64,000 nt of DNA from Leisingera aquimarina DSM 24565 (lineage in GTDB: Bacteria; Pseudomonadota; Alphaproteobacteria; Rhodobacterales; Rhodobacteraceae): NCBI RefSeq assembly GCF_000473165.1, contig NZ_KI421504.1:1625437-1689436 (forward strand), in the 5' to 3' direction. Below, piece by piece: positions 38,439 through 46,618 of the stretch. The notes under the pieces were generated by a model, which searched no databases, was not told where the DNA came from, and was given only the letters and a program-made list of their open reading frames with translations. Position numbers and translations under genes: made by a program. How positions within the stretch are numbered: the stretch's first letter is position 1; each line of letters begins with the position of its first letter.

Positions 38439-38450
38439 ATATCGCGAAGA

Positions 38451-38483
38451 AAATCGCGCATGGAGGGTGTTCCTGCGCGATTT
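38451..38483. promoter_or_regulatory. TGCGCGA repeats upstream of dgcN
   Basis: The inverted pair AAATCGCGCA (38451-38460) and TGCGCGATTT (38474-38483), followed by another half-site TTGCGCGAAA near 38494. No T-run follows, so an operator seems likelier than a terminator for the D-glutamate cluster. Confidence 0.5.
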
Positions 38484-38540
38484 CGAGAGGACTTTGCGCG
38501 AAATTAGCCCGATTTTAGCACGACTAATTTAACTCGAAGG

Positions 38541-39551
38541 ATGAGCGCGATGATCGAGACCCCTTATCTGCTGTTCCTGGGCGACGCGCCTGACATGCTG
38601 GCCGCCAAGGTTGCCATCGGCATCCGCGACTGGCGACCGGACCACGCCGTTGGCCAGATCCGCCTGCCGGGCTGCGGCGCCGACCTGGGCCTGACCGAAA
38701 TGACCCTGGCGGAAGCCAAGGAAGCCGGCGCCAAGACGCTGGTGATCGGCGTGGCCAATCGCGGCGGTGTGATTTCGCCCGCATGGAAAGAGGTGCTGAT
38801 CGCGGCGCTGGAAATGGGCTATGACATCGCTTCGGGCCTGCACAATCTGCTGCGTGACGAGGGCGACCTGGTGGCGGCAGCCCAGACCCACGGCGGAACC
38901 CTGCATGATGTGCGCGTTCCCACTGTCGGCTACCCGATTGCCAATGGTGTGAAGCGCAAAGGCAAGCGTTGCCTGGCTGTCGGCACCGACTGTTCGGTCG
39001 GCAAGATGTACACCGCCTTGGCGATGGATGCCGAGATGCAGCAGCGTGGCATGAAATCGACCTTCCGCGCCACTGGCCAGACCGGCATCCTGATCACCGG
39101 CCACGGCGTGCCGTTGGACGCGGTCATTGCCGACTTCATGGCAGGTTCGATCGAATACCTGACCCCGGACAACGACGATGACCACTGGGACCTGATCGAA
39201 GGCCAGGGCTCGTTGTTCCACGTGTCCTACTCGGGTGTCACCATGGCGCTGGTGCACGGCGGCCAGCCGGATGCGCTGATCCTGTGCCATGAGCCGACCC
39301 GCACCCATATGCGCGGCTTGCCGGATTATGACGTGCCGAGCCTGGAAGAGCTGAAAGCCGTGGCCCTGCCGTTGGCGCAGCGCGCCAACCCGGCTTGCAA
39401 AGTTGTCGGTGTCTCGGTGAACACGCAGCACCTGTCCGAGGATGAGGCGGTCAAGTATCTGGCGGAAGTTGAAGAGCGGATGGGCCTGCCCGCCGTCGAC
39501 CCGTACCGTCACGGTGCCGGCCGCCTGGTGGACGCGCTGGCTGTAGTCTGA
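38541..39551 (+). CDS. dgcN: D-glutamate N-acetyltransferase DgcN (DUF1611)
   Basis: 336 residues. DgcN acetylates D-glutamate so that DgcA can epimerise it, a D-Glu catabolic route known from marine bacteria. The DUF1611 C-terminal P-loop-like segment AVGTDCSVGKMYTALAMDAE is near residue 147, with ATGQTGILITGHGVPLDAVI, EGQGSLFHVSYSGVTMALVH and LCHEPTRTHMRGLPDYDVPS after it. dgcA and an aminotransferase follow in the same direction, after a strong hairpin. Confidence 0.88.
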   Translation: MSAMIETPYLLFLGDAPDMLAAKVAIGIRDWRPDHAVGQIRLPGCGADLGLTEMTLAEAKEAGAKTLVIGVANRGGVISPAWKEVLIAALEMGYDIASGLHNLLRDEGDLVAAAQTHGGTLHDVRVPTVGYPIANGVKRKGKRCLAVGTDCSVGKMYTALAMDAEMQQRGMKSTFRATGQTGILITGHGVPLDAVIADFMAGSIEYLTPDNDDDHWDLIEGQGSLFHVSYSGVTMALVHGGQPDALILCHEPTRTHMRGLPDYDVPSLEELKAVALPLAQRANPACKVVGVSVNTQHLSEDEAVKYLAEVEERMGLPAVDPYRHGAGRLVDALAVV

Positions 39552-39560
39552 TCTAACAGC

Positions 39561-39603
39561 CCCGCCGGAGGTGCTTGCTTTGCGGGCAGGAGCCTCCGGC
39601 GGG
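39561..39603. terminator. Hairpin between dgcN and dgcA
   Basis: Perfect 11-bp stem CCCGCCGGAGG (39561-39571) and CCTCCGGCGGG (39593-39603), then AGTATTTTTG. It may partly terminate or shape the message between the two genes. Confidence 0.75.
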
Positions 39604-39701
39604 AGTATTTTTGAAAAGATGAAAGCGCCGGAGCCGGATTTTCCGGGCGTCCGGCTGAGGTTAGCCGCCAGTTGCGGAGAACCGGTGGAAAGGGCTGCTT
39701 C

Positions 39702-40667
39702 ATGAACATTACCGTCACTTCTGACGTCTTTAAACTGGCGCAGGTCTTTACCATCTCGCGCGGCTCGCGCACCGAAGCGAAGGTGCTGACCGTCAAGATG
39801 GAGAAGGAGGGCGTTACAGGCTGGGGCGAATGCGTGCCTTATGCTCGTTACAACGAGACGCTGGACAGCGTGACCGCCGAGATCGAAGGGCTGCCTGCTG
39901 ATTTCACCCGCGCAGAGCTGCAATCGCTGCTGCCCGCCGGTGCCGCGCGCAACGCGGTTGACTGCGCGCTGTGGGATCTGGAGGCCAAGCAGGCGGGGAA
40001 ACGTGTCTGGGAATTGGCCGGGCTGGAAGCGCCTGGGCCGGAGATCACCGCCTACACCCTGTCGCTGGACACAGCCGAGAAGATGCAGGCGCAAGCTGCA
40101 GAGAACGCCTTCCGCCCTCTGTTGAAGATCAAGCTGGGCACGCCCGATGACATGCCGCGGCTGGAAGCCGTGCGCGCCGGCGCGCCGGACGCCAAGATCA
40201 TCATCGACGCCAACGAGGGCTGGTCGGCCGAAGTTTATGCCGAACTGGCACCGCATCTGGTGCGGCTGGGCGTGGAACTGGTGGAGCAGCCGCTGCCCGC
40301 GGGCGAGGACGACGCGCTGATTGGCATGGAGCGTCCGGTGCCGGTCTGCGCCGACGAGAGCTGCCATGACCGGACCAGCCTGCCCAAGCTCAAAGGCAAA
40401 TACGATGTGGTCAACATCAAGCTGGACAAGACCGGCGGCCTGACCGAGGCGCTGAAGCTGCGCGCGCAGGCGCTGGCTGAGGGCTATCAGGTGATGGTCG
40501 GCTGCATGGTTGGATCCTCGCTGGCGATGGCGCCCGCGACGCTTGTGGCGCAGGGTGCGGCGGTTACGGATCTTGACGGGCCGCTCTTGCTGGCCGAAGA
40601 CCGCGAGGAACCTTTGACATTTGATGCCGAGGGCGTGCACCCGCCAGTGGCTGCACTCTGGGGCTGA
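39702..40667 (+). CDS. dgcA: N-acetyl-D-glutamate racemase DgcA (enolase superfamily)
   Basis: 321 residues. It has the muconate-lactonizing fold with catalytic Lys in LLKIKLG, the metal ligands in IIIDANEGW, ELVEQPLP and VCADESCHD, and the second Lys in NIKLDKTGG. The group was formerly annotated as L-Ala-D/L-Glu epimerase; next to dgcN it is DgcA, converting N-acetyl-D-Glu to the L form. ATG 39702 is used; the open frame starts 30 nt earlier. Confidence 0.86.
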   Translation: MNITVTSDVFKLAQVFTISRGSRTEAKVLTVKMEKEGVTGWGECVPYARYNETLDSVTAEIEGLPADFTRAELQSLLPAGAARNAVDCALWDLEAKQAGKRVWELAGLEAPGPEITAYTLSLDTAEKMQAQAAENAFRPLLKIKLGTPDDMPRLEAVRAGAPDAKIIIDANEGWSAEVYAELAPHLVRLGVELVEQPLPAGEDDALIGMERPVPVCADESCHDRTSLPKLKGKYDVVNIKLDKTGGLTEALKLRAQALAEGYQVMVGCMVGSSLAMAPATLVAQGAAVTDLDGPLLLAEDREEPLTFDAEGVHPPVAALWG

Positions 40668-40677
40668 GGAGAATACC

Positions 40678-41538
40678 ATGACCCGTACCGTTTATGTGAA
40701 TGGCGAATACCTGCCCGAGGGGGAAGCCACGGTTTCAATCTTTGACCGCGGCTTTCTGTTTGCCGATGCGGTTTATGAAGTGACCTCGGTTCTGGACGGC
40801 AAGCTGATCGATTTTGACGGCCACGCTGTGCGTCTGGACCGCTCGCTGAAAGAGCTGGACATGGCCTCGCCCTGCACCAAGGACGAACTGCTGGAAATCC
40901 ACCGCAAGCTGGTGGAACTGAATGGCATCGAGGAAGGCCTGGTGTACCTGCAGGTCTCGCGCGGCTCCGATGGCGACCGTGATTTTGTGTTCCCCTCCGC
41001 CGATACCCCGCCGTCGCTGGTGCTGTTCACCCAGAACAAGCCGGGCTTGGCCGACAGCCCAGCTGCGCAGAAGGGCGCCAAGATTATCTCGATCGAGGAC
41101 ATCCGCTGGGGCCGCCGCGACATCAAGACCGTGCAGCTGCTGTACCCGTCAATGGGCAAGATGATGGCCAAGAAGGCCGGTTGCGACGATGCCTGGCTGA
41201 TCGAGGATGGCCATGTCACCGAAGGGACTTCGAACAACGCCTATTACGTAAAGCACGGCAAGATCGTGACCCGGCCGCTGTCCAATGACATCCTGCACGG
41301 CATCACCCGCGCCGCAGTGCTGCGTCTGGCGGAAGAAGCGCAGATGGAAATCGAAGAGCGCCTGTTCACCATCGACGAAGCTAAGGAAGCGGATGAGGCT
41401 TTCACCACCTCGGCTTCGGCCTTTGTGATGCCGGTGGTAGAGATCGACGGTGTGGCCTTGGGCGACGGGACCCCCGGCCCGATCGCCAAGCGCTTGCGCG
41501 AGATTTACCTGGAAGAAAGCCGCAAGAAAGCGGTCTGA
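40678..41538 (+). CDS. D-amino-acid aminotransferase (class IV, PLP)
   Basis: 286 residues. Fold type IV features are visible: the N-terminal TVSIFDRGFLFADAVYEVTS, the PLP Lys in RRDIKTVQLLYPSMGK, the phosphate-binding loop EGTSNNAYYVKHGKIVT and NDILHGITRAAVLRL. It starts 11 nt after dgcA, behind AGGAG, so it is cotranscribed. The likely reaction is D-alanine/D-glutamate transamination, in keeping with the cluster. Branched-chain substrate use cannot be excluded. Confidence 0.86.
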   Translation: MTRTVYVNGEYLPEGEATVSIFDRGFLFADAVYEVTSVLDGKLIDFDGHAVRLDRSLKELDMASPCTKDELLEIHRKLVELNGIEEGLVYLQVSRGSDGDRDFVFPSADTPPSLVLFTQNKPGLADSPAAQKGAKIISIEDIRWGRRDIKTVQLLYPSMGKMMAKKAGCDDAWLIEDGHVTEGTSNNAYYVKHGKIVTRPLSNDILHGITRAAVLRLAEEAQMEIEERLFTIDEAKEADEAFTTSASAFVMPVVEIDGVALGDGTPGPIAKRLREIYLEESRKKAV

Positions 41539-41592
41539 GGCGCACAGCCCGGATTAACGGTAGCCGGATCGATGATGCTGGGACAGATGATG

Positions 41593-41618
41593 AAGGCCGT
41601 CCCGCTGGGGCGGCCTTT
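41593..41618 (+). terminator. Terminator after the D-amino-acid aminotransferase
   Basis: AAGGCCG and CGGCCTT round a short loop, followed by TCT. It closes the dgc operon. Confidence 0.8.
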
Positions 41619-41871
41619 CTGCATTCCTTGGCAGATGGCGAGGCCTTCACACGGTTTGATGCGGTGAGGACTGGCCGCCATTGATGCCCGCCTGGGCACA
41701 GTCGCTTGCGCGCCGGGTGAATGTCTCCAGATTTGGCCCTTCGCGGCAGGATTTTAACTAATTTTACACAAAATGGGCCAGTTCAGGACGAAATAGGATA
41801 GGGTGGAGGCATAGAAAGCAGTGCCCGTATAACCGGGTGTTTGCCAGAGTTTCACGTTAGGGAGTTGCCCC

Positions 41872-42108
41872 ATGGACCAGACCTTTCAGCCGGAGTTCGC
41901 CGCAGTTGTGGAAGGCCCGTCAGCCGAGGGCAGCGAAGCAGAAATCCTGGCGGCGGTGCGCAGAGTGCTGACGGCAGAAGAGGTCATTGAACCGGAGATA
42001 GCGCAGTCGGCTGCCAAGCGCGGTTGGTTCGCGGGCAAAGCGCGGGCTTCTGAGCCTTCAGTCACAAGTTCGCTTGCGGCGCGGTTGCTTGGCCGGTTCT
42101 GCGGCTGA
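41872..42108 (+). CDS. Small hypothetical protein (78 aa)
   Basis: ATG 41872 with GGGAG upstream. The acidic first half (FQPEFAAVVEGPSAEGSEAE) may form a helix (ILAAVRRVLTAEE), with a basic second half. No membrane segment or known family. It lies between two terminators and has its own AT-rich upstream region, so it is plausible as a monocistronic gene. Confidence 0.5.
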   Translation: MDQTFQPEFAAVVEGPSAEGSEAEILAAVRRVLTAEEVIEPEIAQSAAKRGWFAGKARASEPSVTSSLAARLLGRFCG

Positions 42109-42196
42109 GCTTCACCGCCTTGTCCTGTGTGCAGCCCCCTGTGTTGCTGGATCACCCAAGGGACTACGCCCGGCACGGCCCCGCAACAGAAATGAC

Positions 42197-42224
42197 AAGG
42201 CCGCCCCTGACCGGCGGCCTTTTT
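42197..42224 (+). terminator. Terminator after the 78-aa gene
   Basis: AAGGCCGCC and GGCGGCCTT, followed by TTTTGCTTTT. A classic intrinsic terminator, which supports expression of the short gene before it. Confidence 0.85.
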
Positions 42225-42680
42225 GCTTTTTAATGGCAATGGACCGTGCCAGTTGCCTTTTCCATATGGCAGCACTGGCCCGGAGGAGAGCTTTTCCGGC
42301 AGCCTCCGCCATGCATTACAGTTTCTTGCCGGCGGCGGTGTGCTGGCGAACAGGACGGCAGGGGCAATAGTGCGCCTGCAAGGGCGAAAGCTGGTATCAA
42401 AACCTTCATTCACAGTCTTCCAATCATGCTCTGTGCCGGGTGTATTCACTCATGGTGTAAACTGCACAAGTCTTTTCACGCCTTGCGGGTGTGGCACGTT
42501 TTCAATCCGCGTTTCTTCCCGTCTGCAATACTCCGGGGTGAATTGGTCGGCAGGCCAAGAGGGGCAGCACCCCGCACAGCCACCCGGCTTGTGCAGGAAA
42601 ACGACAGCCGGCATGGCGGGAACGGGCCGGAAAAGTGCAGGCTGCGGCGCTTAGCCTTCAGGAAACAGGGAGGGTTTTCC
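42225..42680. other. Upstream region of the CoA-transferase gene
   Basis: About 455 bp. The CoA-transferase frame stays open through it, but there is no similarity to the family, and the ribosome site GGGAGGG lies only before ATG 42681. No RNA or operator was recognised. Confidence 0.45.
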
Positions 42681-43862
42681 ATGCGGCCGTTTGAGGGAGT
42701 GCGGGTTCTCGATCTCACCCATGTTTACGCGGGGCCGTTCGCGGCCTATCAGCTGGCAGCCCTGGGGGCAGAGGTGATCAAGATCGAGCCGGTGAACCAG
42801 CCCGACATGACCCGGAGCGAGGGCGCGGATGCGGAGCTGAACGCGCGGGGCATGGGGCTGGCGTTTCAGGCCCAGGGGGCGGGCAAGAAATGCCTGGCGC
42901 TGGATCTGGGCAGGACCGAAGGCCAGGAGATCTTTGCCCGCCTGGTTGAGACCGCGGACGTGGTGGTGCTGAACTACACGCTGCCTGCGGTACGGCGGCT
43001 GGAGCTGACTTATGAGCGGTTGTCGGCGCTGAAGCCGGATCTGATCTATTGCGCAATCAGCGGCTTCGGACAGCTGGGGCCGAAGGCTGAGCACCCCGCT
43101 TATGACACCGTAATCCAGGCCTTCAGCGGCATCATGGCGGCCAATGGAGAGGCCGGGCAGGACCCGGTGCGGGTCGGGCCTGCGATGGTGGACTACGGCA
43201 CTGGCGCGCAGGCGGCGCTGGCCATCTCGGCGGCACTCTATGGCCGGGCGATGACCGGGCAGGGCCGCTGTATCGACGTTGCGATGGCGGATGCTGCGCT
43301 GATGCTGCAGAACTCGGGTGCCTGCCAGGCCTTGGCCACCGGCAAGGGGCCGCGTTCGCACGGCAATCAGGACCCGGCGCTTGCAGGCTATGCCAGCTAT
43401 AAGACCGCGGACGGCACGCTGATGATAGGTGCCTATACCAGCAAGCAGATGGCGGCGCTGATGCGTACCGCGGGCCGTCCGGCTGAGGCAGACGCGATCG
43501 CTAGGACGCCAAGAGCGGAGATCGCCGGGCGCCGGGCTTGGGATGCGGAAATTCTGACAGAGGTGATGCTGACCCGGACTGCGGCAGAGTGGGAGCAACT
43601 GCTGAATGCGCATCATGTGCCTGCCGCCCGGGTGCGCCATCTGGAGGAAAGCCTGGCTGAGCCGCATTTTCAGGCCCGCCGCGCTGTGCAGGAGGTGGAG
43701 GGGCAAAACCTGGCGGTGGCGGGCTTTGCCTATGATCACGGCAGCCCGGCGCTGGACCATGGTCCGCATGGGCATGGCGCTGACAGTGCCGCGGTGCTGG
43801 AAGGCATCGGCATTGCCCCCGAGGCGTTCGAGGCATTGAAAGCGCGGGGAACAGTGGCCTGA
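42681..43862 (+). CDS. CaiB/BaiF (class III) CoA-transferase
   Basis: 393 residues. It moves CoA between organic acids. The family opening RVLDLTHVYAGPFAAYQLAA and LGAEVIKIEPVNQPDMTR is followed by the catalytic-region Asp in AMVDYGTGAQAALAISAALY (normally DxxTG), and VRHLEESLAEPHFQARRAV near the C-terminus. Start ATG 42681 has GGGAGGG upstream. The acid substrate is unknown. Confidence 0.87.
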   Translation: MRPFEGVRVLDLTHVYAGPFAAYQLAALGAEVIKIEPVNQPDMTRSEGADAELNARGMGLAFQAQGAGKKCLALDLGRTEGQEIFARLVETADVVVLNYTLPAVRRLELTYERLSALKPDLIYCAISGFGQLGPKAEHPAYDTVIQAFSGIMAANGEAGQDPVRVGPAMVDYGTGAQAALAISAALYGRAMTGQGRCIDVAMADAALMLQNSGACQALATGKGPRSHGNQDPALAGYASYKTADGTLMIGAYTSKQMAALMRTAGRPAEADAIARTPRAEIAGRRAWDAEILTEVMLTRTAAEWEQLLNAHHVPAARVRHLEESLAEPHFQARRAVQEVEGQNLAVAGFAYDHGSPALDHGPHGHGADSAAVLEGIGIAPEAFEALKARGTVA

Positions 43863-43892
43863 AAACGGCGGTCCGTGTTGGTTGAGCGGGGA

Positions 43893-43966
43893 TCTCCCGC
43901 CTGCCGGATCTGCATTGAAAATGCAGCCCCCTCAGTTGGGCCAGGGTTTCGTGCGGGCGCGGGAGA
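43893..43966. repeat. Composite intergenic palindrome, copy 3 (short form)
   Basis: Outer repeats TCTCCCGC (43893-43900) and GCGGGAGA (43959-43966) enclose an inner hairpin CTGCATT / AATGCAG and CAGTTGGGC. It lacks the large GC core of copies 1 and 2. Confidence 0.6.
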
Positions 43967-44100
43967 GGCTGATTGCCGGGATGAAACAGTATGGGAGCGG
44001 CTGCACCGCGATCCAATGCGGACAGGCTGTCCGCTGCTGACGTGCAGATGTCAGCAGCGCAGTGATAGGCAGGCCCGGAAAACTGGAGGGGCGGGCCTTG

Positions 44101-45006
44101 ATGTCACTTAATATCTCTCAGCGTATGGCGGGAATAATCCTGATTGCGGTCTCTGCCGCGGTCTTCAGCTCGGCGGGGATATTCACCCGCTCCGTCACGG
44201 CGGCAGCATGGGTCATTATCTTCTGGCGCGGGCTGACCGCAGCGGGGTTTATGCTGGCGTATCTGGGCTTGCGCGGACAACTTGCAGGAGAAGCCCGGGT
44301 TTTTGATCGCCGCGCCTGGCTGATTGCGGTGATGGGGGCTTTGGGAAGTGCCGCGTTTATTCCAGCCTTCAAGCTGAGCAGCGTGGCCAATGTGGCGCTG
44401 ATCTATGCGGCAGCGCCTTTGGCCGCTGCGGGGCTGGCTTGGCTGGCGCTGCGCGAAGCACCGGCGCGCCGGGTGCTGCTGGCAAGTGTTGCAGCGCTGG
44501 CCGGTGTGGGGATCATCGTCTCAGGCTCGCTGGGGCGGGGCAGTCTGGCGGGCGATGCCCTGGCGTTGTTCATGACGCTGATGATGGCGGGGATCATGAC
44601 GGCCTACCGCAAATGGCCGGATGTCACAGCTGCACTGCCCAACGCGGTGTCTGCGCTGCTGCTGTTACCTGTGGCTGCCCTGATGGCGCCGGTGGCAGAG
44701 ATTCCAGCCGGGGAGCTGCCGGTGCTGGTGCTGTTCGGGCTGGTCTTTGCGGTGGCCTCGGTCACGCTGTGCGAGGGCGCGCGGCGGTTGCCTGCGGCAG
44801 AAACCGCGCTGTTGTCAGCGCTGGAGACGCCGCTGGCGCCTTTGCTAGCCTTTTTGATCTTGGCGGAACGTCCGGGCCTGACGACGGTTCTGGGCGGGGC
44901 GGTGATACTCACTGCCGTTCTGTGGACGCAGAAACCGCCCGTTCGCTCGCGGCGGCCTGAAAAGCCTGCTGACCAGCCTATTGCTTGTCCGTCACGTTCT
45001 CCTTGA
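44101..45006 (+). CDS. EamA/DMT-family exporter
   Basis: 301 residues, ten predicted membrane segments in two EamA repeats (GIILIAVSAAVFSSAGIFTR; second repeat LALFMTLMMAGIMTAYRKWP, ETALLSALETPLAPLLAFLI). ATG 44101 follows CTGGAGGGG. It probably exports an amino acid or metabolite. The 3' end overlaps the convergent DUF1244 gene by 29 nt. Confidence 0.85.
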   Translation: MSLNISQRMAGIILIAVSAAVFSSAGIFTRSVTAAAWVIIFWRGLTAAGFMLAYLGLRGQLAGEARVFDRRAWLIAVMGALGSAAFIPAFKLSSVANVALIYAAAPLAAAGLAWLALREAPARRVLLASVAALAGVGIIVSGSLGRGSLAGDALALFMTLMMAGIMTAYRKWPDVTAALPNAVSALLLLPVAALMAPVAEIPAGELPVLVLFGLVFAVASVTLCEGARRLPAAETALLSALETPLAPLLAFLILAERPGLTTVLGGAVILTAVLWTQKPPVRSRRPEKPADQPIACPSRSP

Positions 45007-45292
45007 ACGCGACCTCGAATGCGGCCTGTTTTTGGGCGTTGGCCTCGGTCTGATAGTTGGCTTTCCACTCGGCCATGGTCATGCCGTAATAGATCTCGCG
45101 GGCTTCGTTCTTGTCCATCTCAATGCCGCGTTCATTGGCGGCTTCCTGGTACCAGCGCGCCAGGCAGTTGCGGCAAAAGCCGGCCATGTTCATCAGGTCG
45201 ATGTTCTGAACGTCAGTGCGTTCTTCCATCAGGTGCTTTTGAAGGCGGCGGAAGGCGGCGGCCTGGATTTCGATCTCGGTTTGCTTGTCCAT
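44978..45292 (-). CDS. DUF1244 family protein
   Basis: 104 residues from ATG 45292. The DUF1244 core MNMAGFCRNCLARWYQEAAN with its CxxC-type pair is followed by REIYYGMTMAEWKANYQTEA. The family is small, cytoplasmic and conserved in proteobacteria, with no settled role. Its last codons overlap the exporter gene on the other strand. Confidence 0.88.
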   Translation of the reverse strand: MDKQTEIEIQAAAFRRLQKHLMEERTDVQNIDLMNMAGFCRNCLARWYQEAANERGIEMDKNEAREIYYGMTMAEWKANYQTEANAQKQAAFEVAFKENVTDKQ

Positions 45293-45375
45293 GGCGGTGG
45301 CTCCGGAGTGAATATTGGCGTCTGGCACAGGCCTAGCAGCCGACGCTAGTGCGGGCAATGGGGCCACATGGGGCG

Positions 45376-45615
45376 TCAGATCAGCTGCAGCGCAACCCAC
45401 GGTCCCAGCGCGGTGGCAAAGATCACAATTTTATAGGTGCCGAGCCAGCGGTAGACGGTGAGGCTGACATCGGCAGGCGCCAGGCCGAACATCCGTGCGT
45501 GCAGGCCGGCGACCCAATCCCGCAGGGCCAGCAGCAAAAGGGCAGACAGGGTGAACAAGCTAAGATGCAGCACGGTCAGCCAGCCGAAGAAAGCAGAGAG
45601 AATGTCCAGGGTCAT
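45376..45615 (-). CDS. Small membrane protein, DUF6868-like
   Basis: 79 residues with two membrane segments (LTVLHLSLFTLSALLLLAL and TYKIVIFATALGPWVALQLI) around LHARMFGLAPADVSLTVYRW. The pattern fits the small DUF6868 proteins as I recall them. Function unknown. Confidence 0.65.
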   Translation of the reverse strand: MTLDILSAFFGWLTVLHLSLFTLSALLLLALRDWVAGLHARMFGLAPADVSLTVYRWLGTYKIVIFATALGPWVALQLI

Positions 45616-45691
45616 GATGACTCCTTTCCCGTTTCGCCCGCGCTTCCGTTACGAATATGGGGATTTTCTGCCAGTTCCGCAATGCGGGGCG

Positions 45692-45778
45692 GTTTCCCTT
45701 TGAGGGAAACGGCCAGGAAAAATCGATTTTTCCTGGCCGGAATTCGCGTCGAATTCCGGTTCAGAGGCCGGAGGCCTC
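45692..45778. repeat. Four back-to-back perfect hairpins
   Basis: The hairpins follow one another without gaps or with a 2-bp overlap: GTTTCCCT / AGGGAAAC (45692-45710), a 28-bp perfect palindrome centred on ATCGAT (45711-45738), CCGGAATTCG / CGAATTCCGG (45737-45759), and GAGGCC / GGCCTC (45764-45778). The last overlaps the 3' end and stop of the N-formylglutamate amidohydrolase-like gene. Confidence 0.9.
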
Positions 45779-46498
45779 CAGCGCTTTGGGCAGGACACCG
45801 GCCAAGCGTTCGGCCCAGATGTGCTGGCTCTTGTGCTCGGCAATCAGGTCGTTCCTCAGCTCGATCAGCGTGTTGGGGCGGCCCGGTTTGGTGGCGTGGG
45901 TCTCAATCGCGTCGCCGGGCAGATAGCCGGTGTAGGGCTCATTGACGCCCACGCACAGGCCGCCCTCGGCTTTCAGTTCGTCGATCACGAAGGGAGAGAA
46001 CCGTTCACCTTCGGGAAACAGGATGCCGATCTCCCAGGGCCGCGGGGGGCGCCCGCGCAGCTGGCGGGTGAAACTGTGGACCGAGACGATCACCGTGCGG
46101 GGACGTTCCGCCAGCCGCGCCAGGGCGCGGTGGTAGGGGCGGTAGCAATTCTCCAGCCGCTCGGTCAGCTCTGCCGCGCCCGCGTGGCGGTTGGCCGGGA
46201 TGATGGTGCCGTCGTAAAGCTTCATCAACAGGGTCGGGTCGTCCTCGCCGCGGTTGGGGTCGATCACCAGCCGCGAGAAGTTGGAGGCCACCACCGGCGC
46301 GTCCAGCATTTCGCCCAGCAGCTTCGACACCTCATAGGCGCCGACGTCATAGGCGATGTGGCGCTCCATATCCTCGCGCGGGAGGCCGAGGTCGCCGCCG
46401 CCGGCAAATTCCGGCACGTGGTTGGTGGCGTGGTCGCAGGTGATCAGCCAGCGGGCGGGGCGGTCTGCGCCGTGAACAAAATAGGGTGTGTATGTCAT
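45761..46498 (-). CDS. N-formylglutamate amidohydrolase family protein
   Basis: 245 residues from ATG 46498. The family pattern is clear: WLITCDHATNHVPEFAGG (metal-site Asp-His), IAYDVGAYEVSKLLGEMLD, NFSRLVIDPNRGEDDPTL, VSVHSFTRQLRG and IELRNDLI. It hydrolyses an N-formyl-amino acid or a related amide. It is not next to hut genes, so the natural substrate is open. Confidence 0.87.
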   Translation of the reverse strand: MTYTPYFVHGADRPARWLITCDHATNHVPEFAGGGDLGLPREDMERHIAYDVGAYEVSKLLGEMLDAPVVASNFSRLVIDPNRGEDDPTLLMKLYDGTIIPANRHAGAAELTERLENCYRPYHRALARLAERPRTVIVSVHSFTRQLRGRPPRPWEIGILFPEGERFSPFVIDELKAEGGLCVGVNEPYTGYLPGDAIETHATKPGRPNTLIELRNDLIAEHKSQHIWAERLAGVLPKALEASGL

Positions 46499-46618
46499 GA
46501 GCCTGATATGTTTTGCCGCAAGCTGTTTACGGGAGTTGCGGCAGAATGGGAATTGGGGGATAAGCACCCTGAACGCTGTTTGCGGTAACATATTTCAGGT
46601 CCGGAGGAGAAGACCCCT

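Noticed and set aside
38529-40679. Open minus-strand frame of 716 codons opposite dgcN and dgcA
   Set aside because: Shadow of two well-identified plus-strand enzymes.
42246-42680. N-terminal extension of the CoA-transferase
   Set aside because: No family similarity, and a clear ribosome site lies only before ATG 42681.
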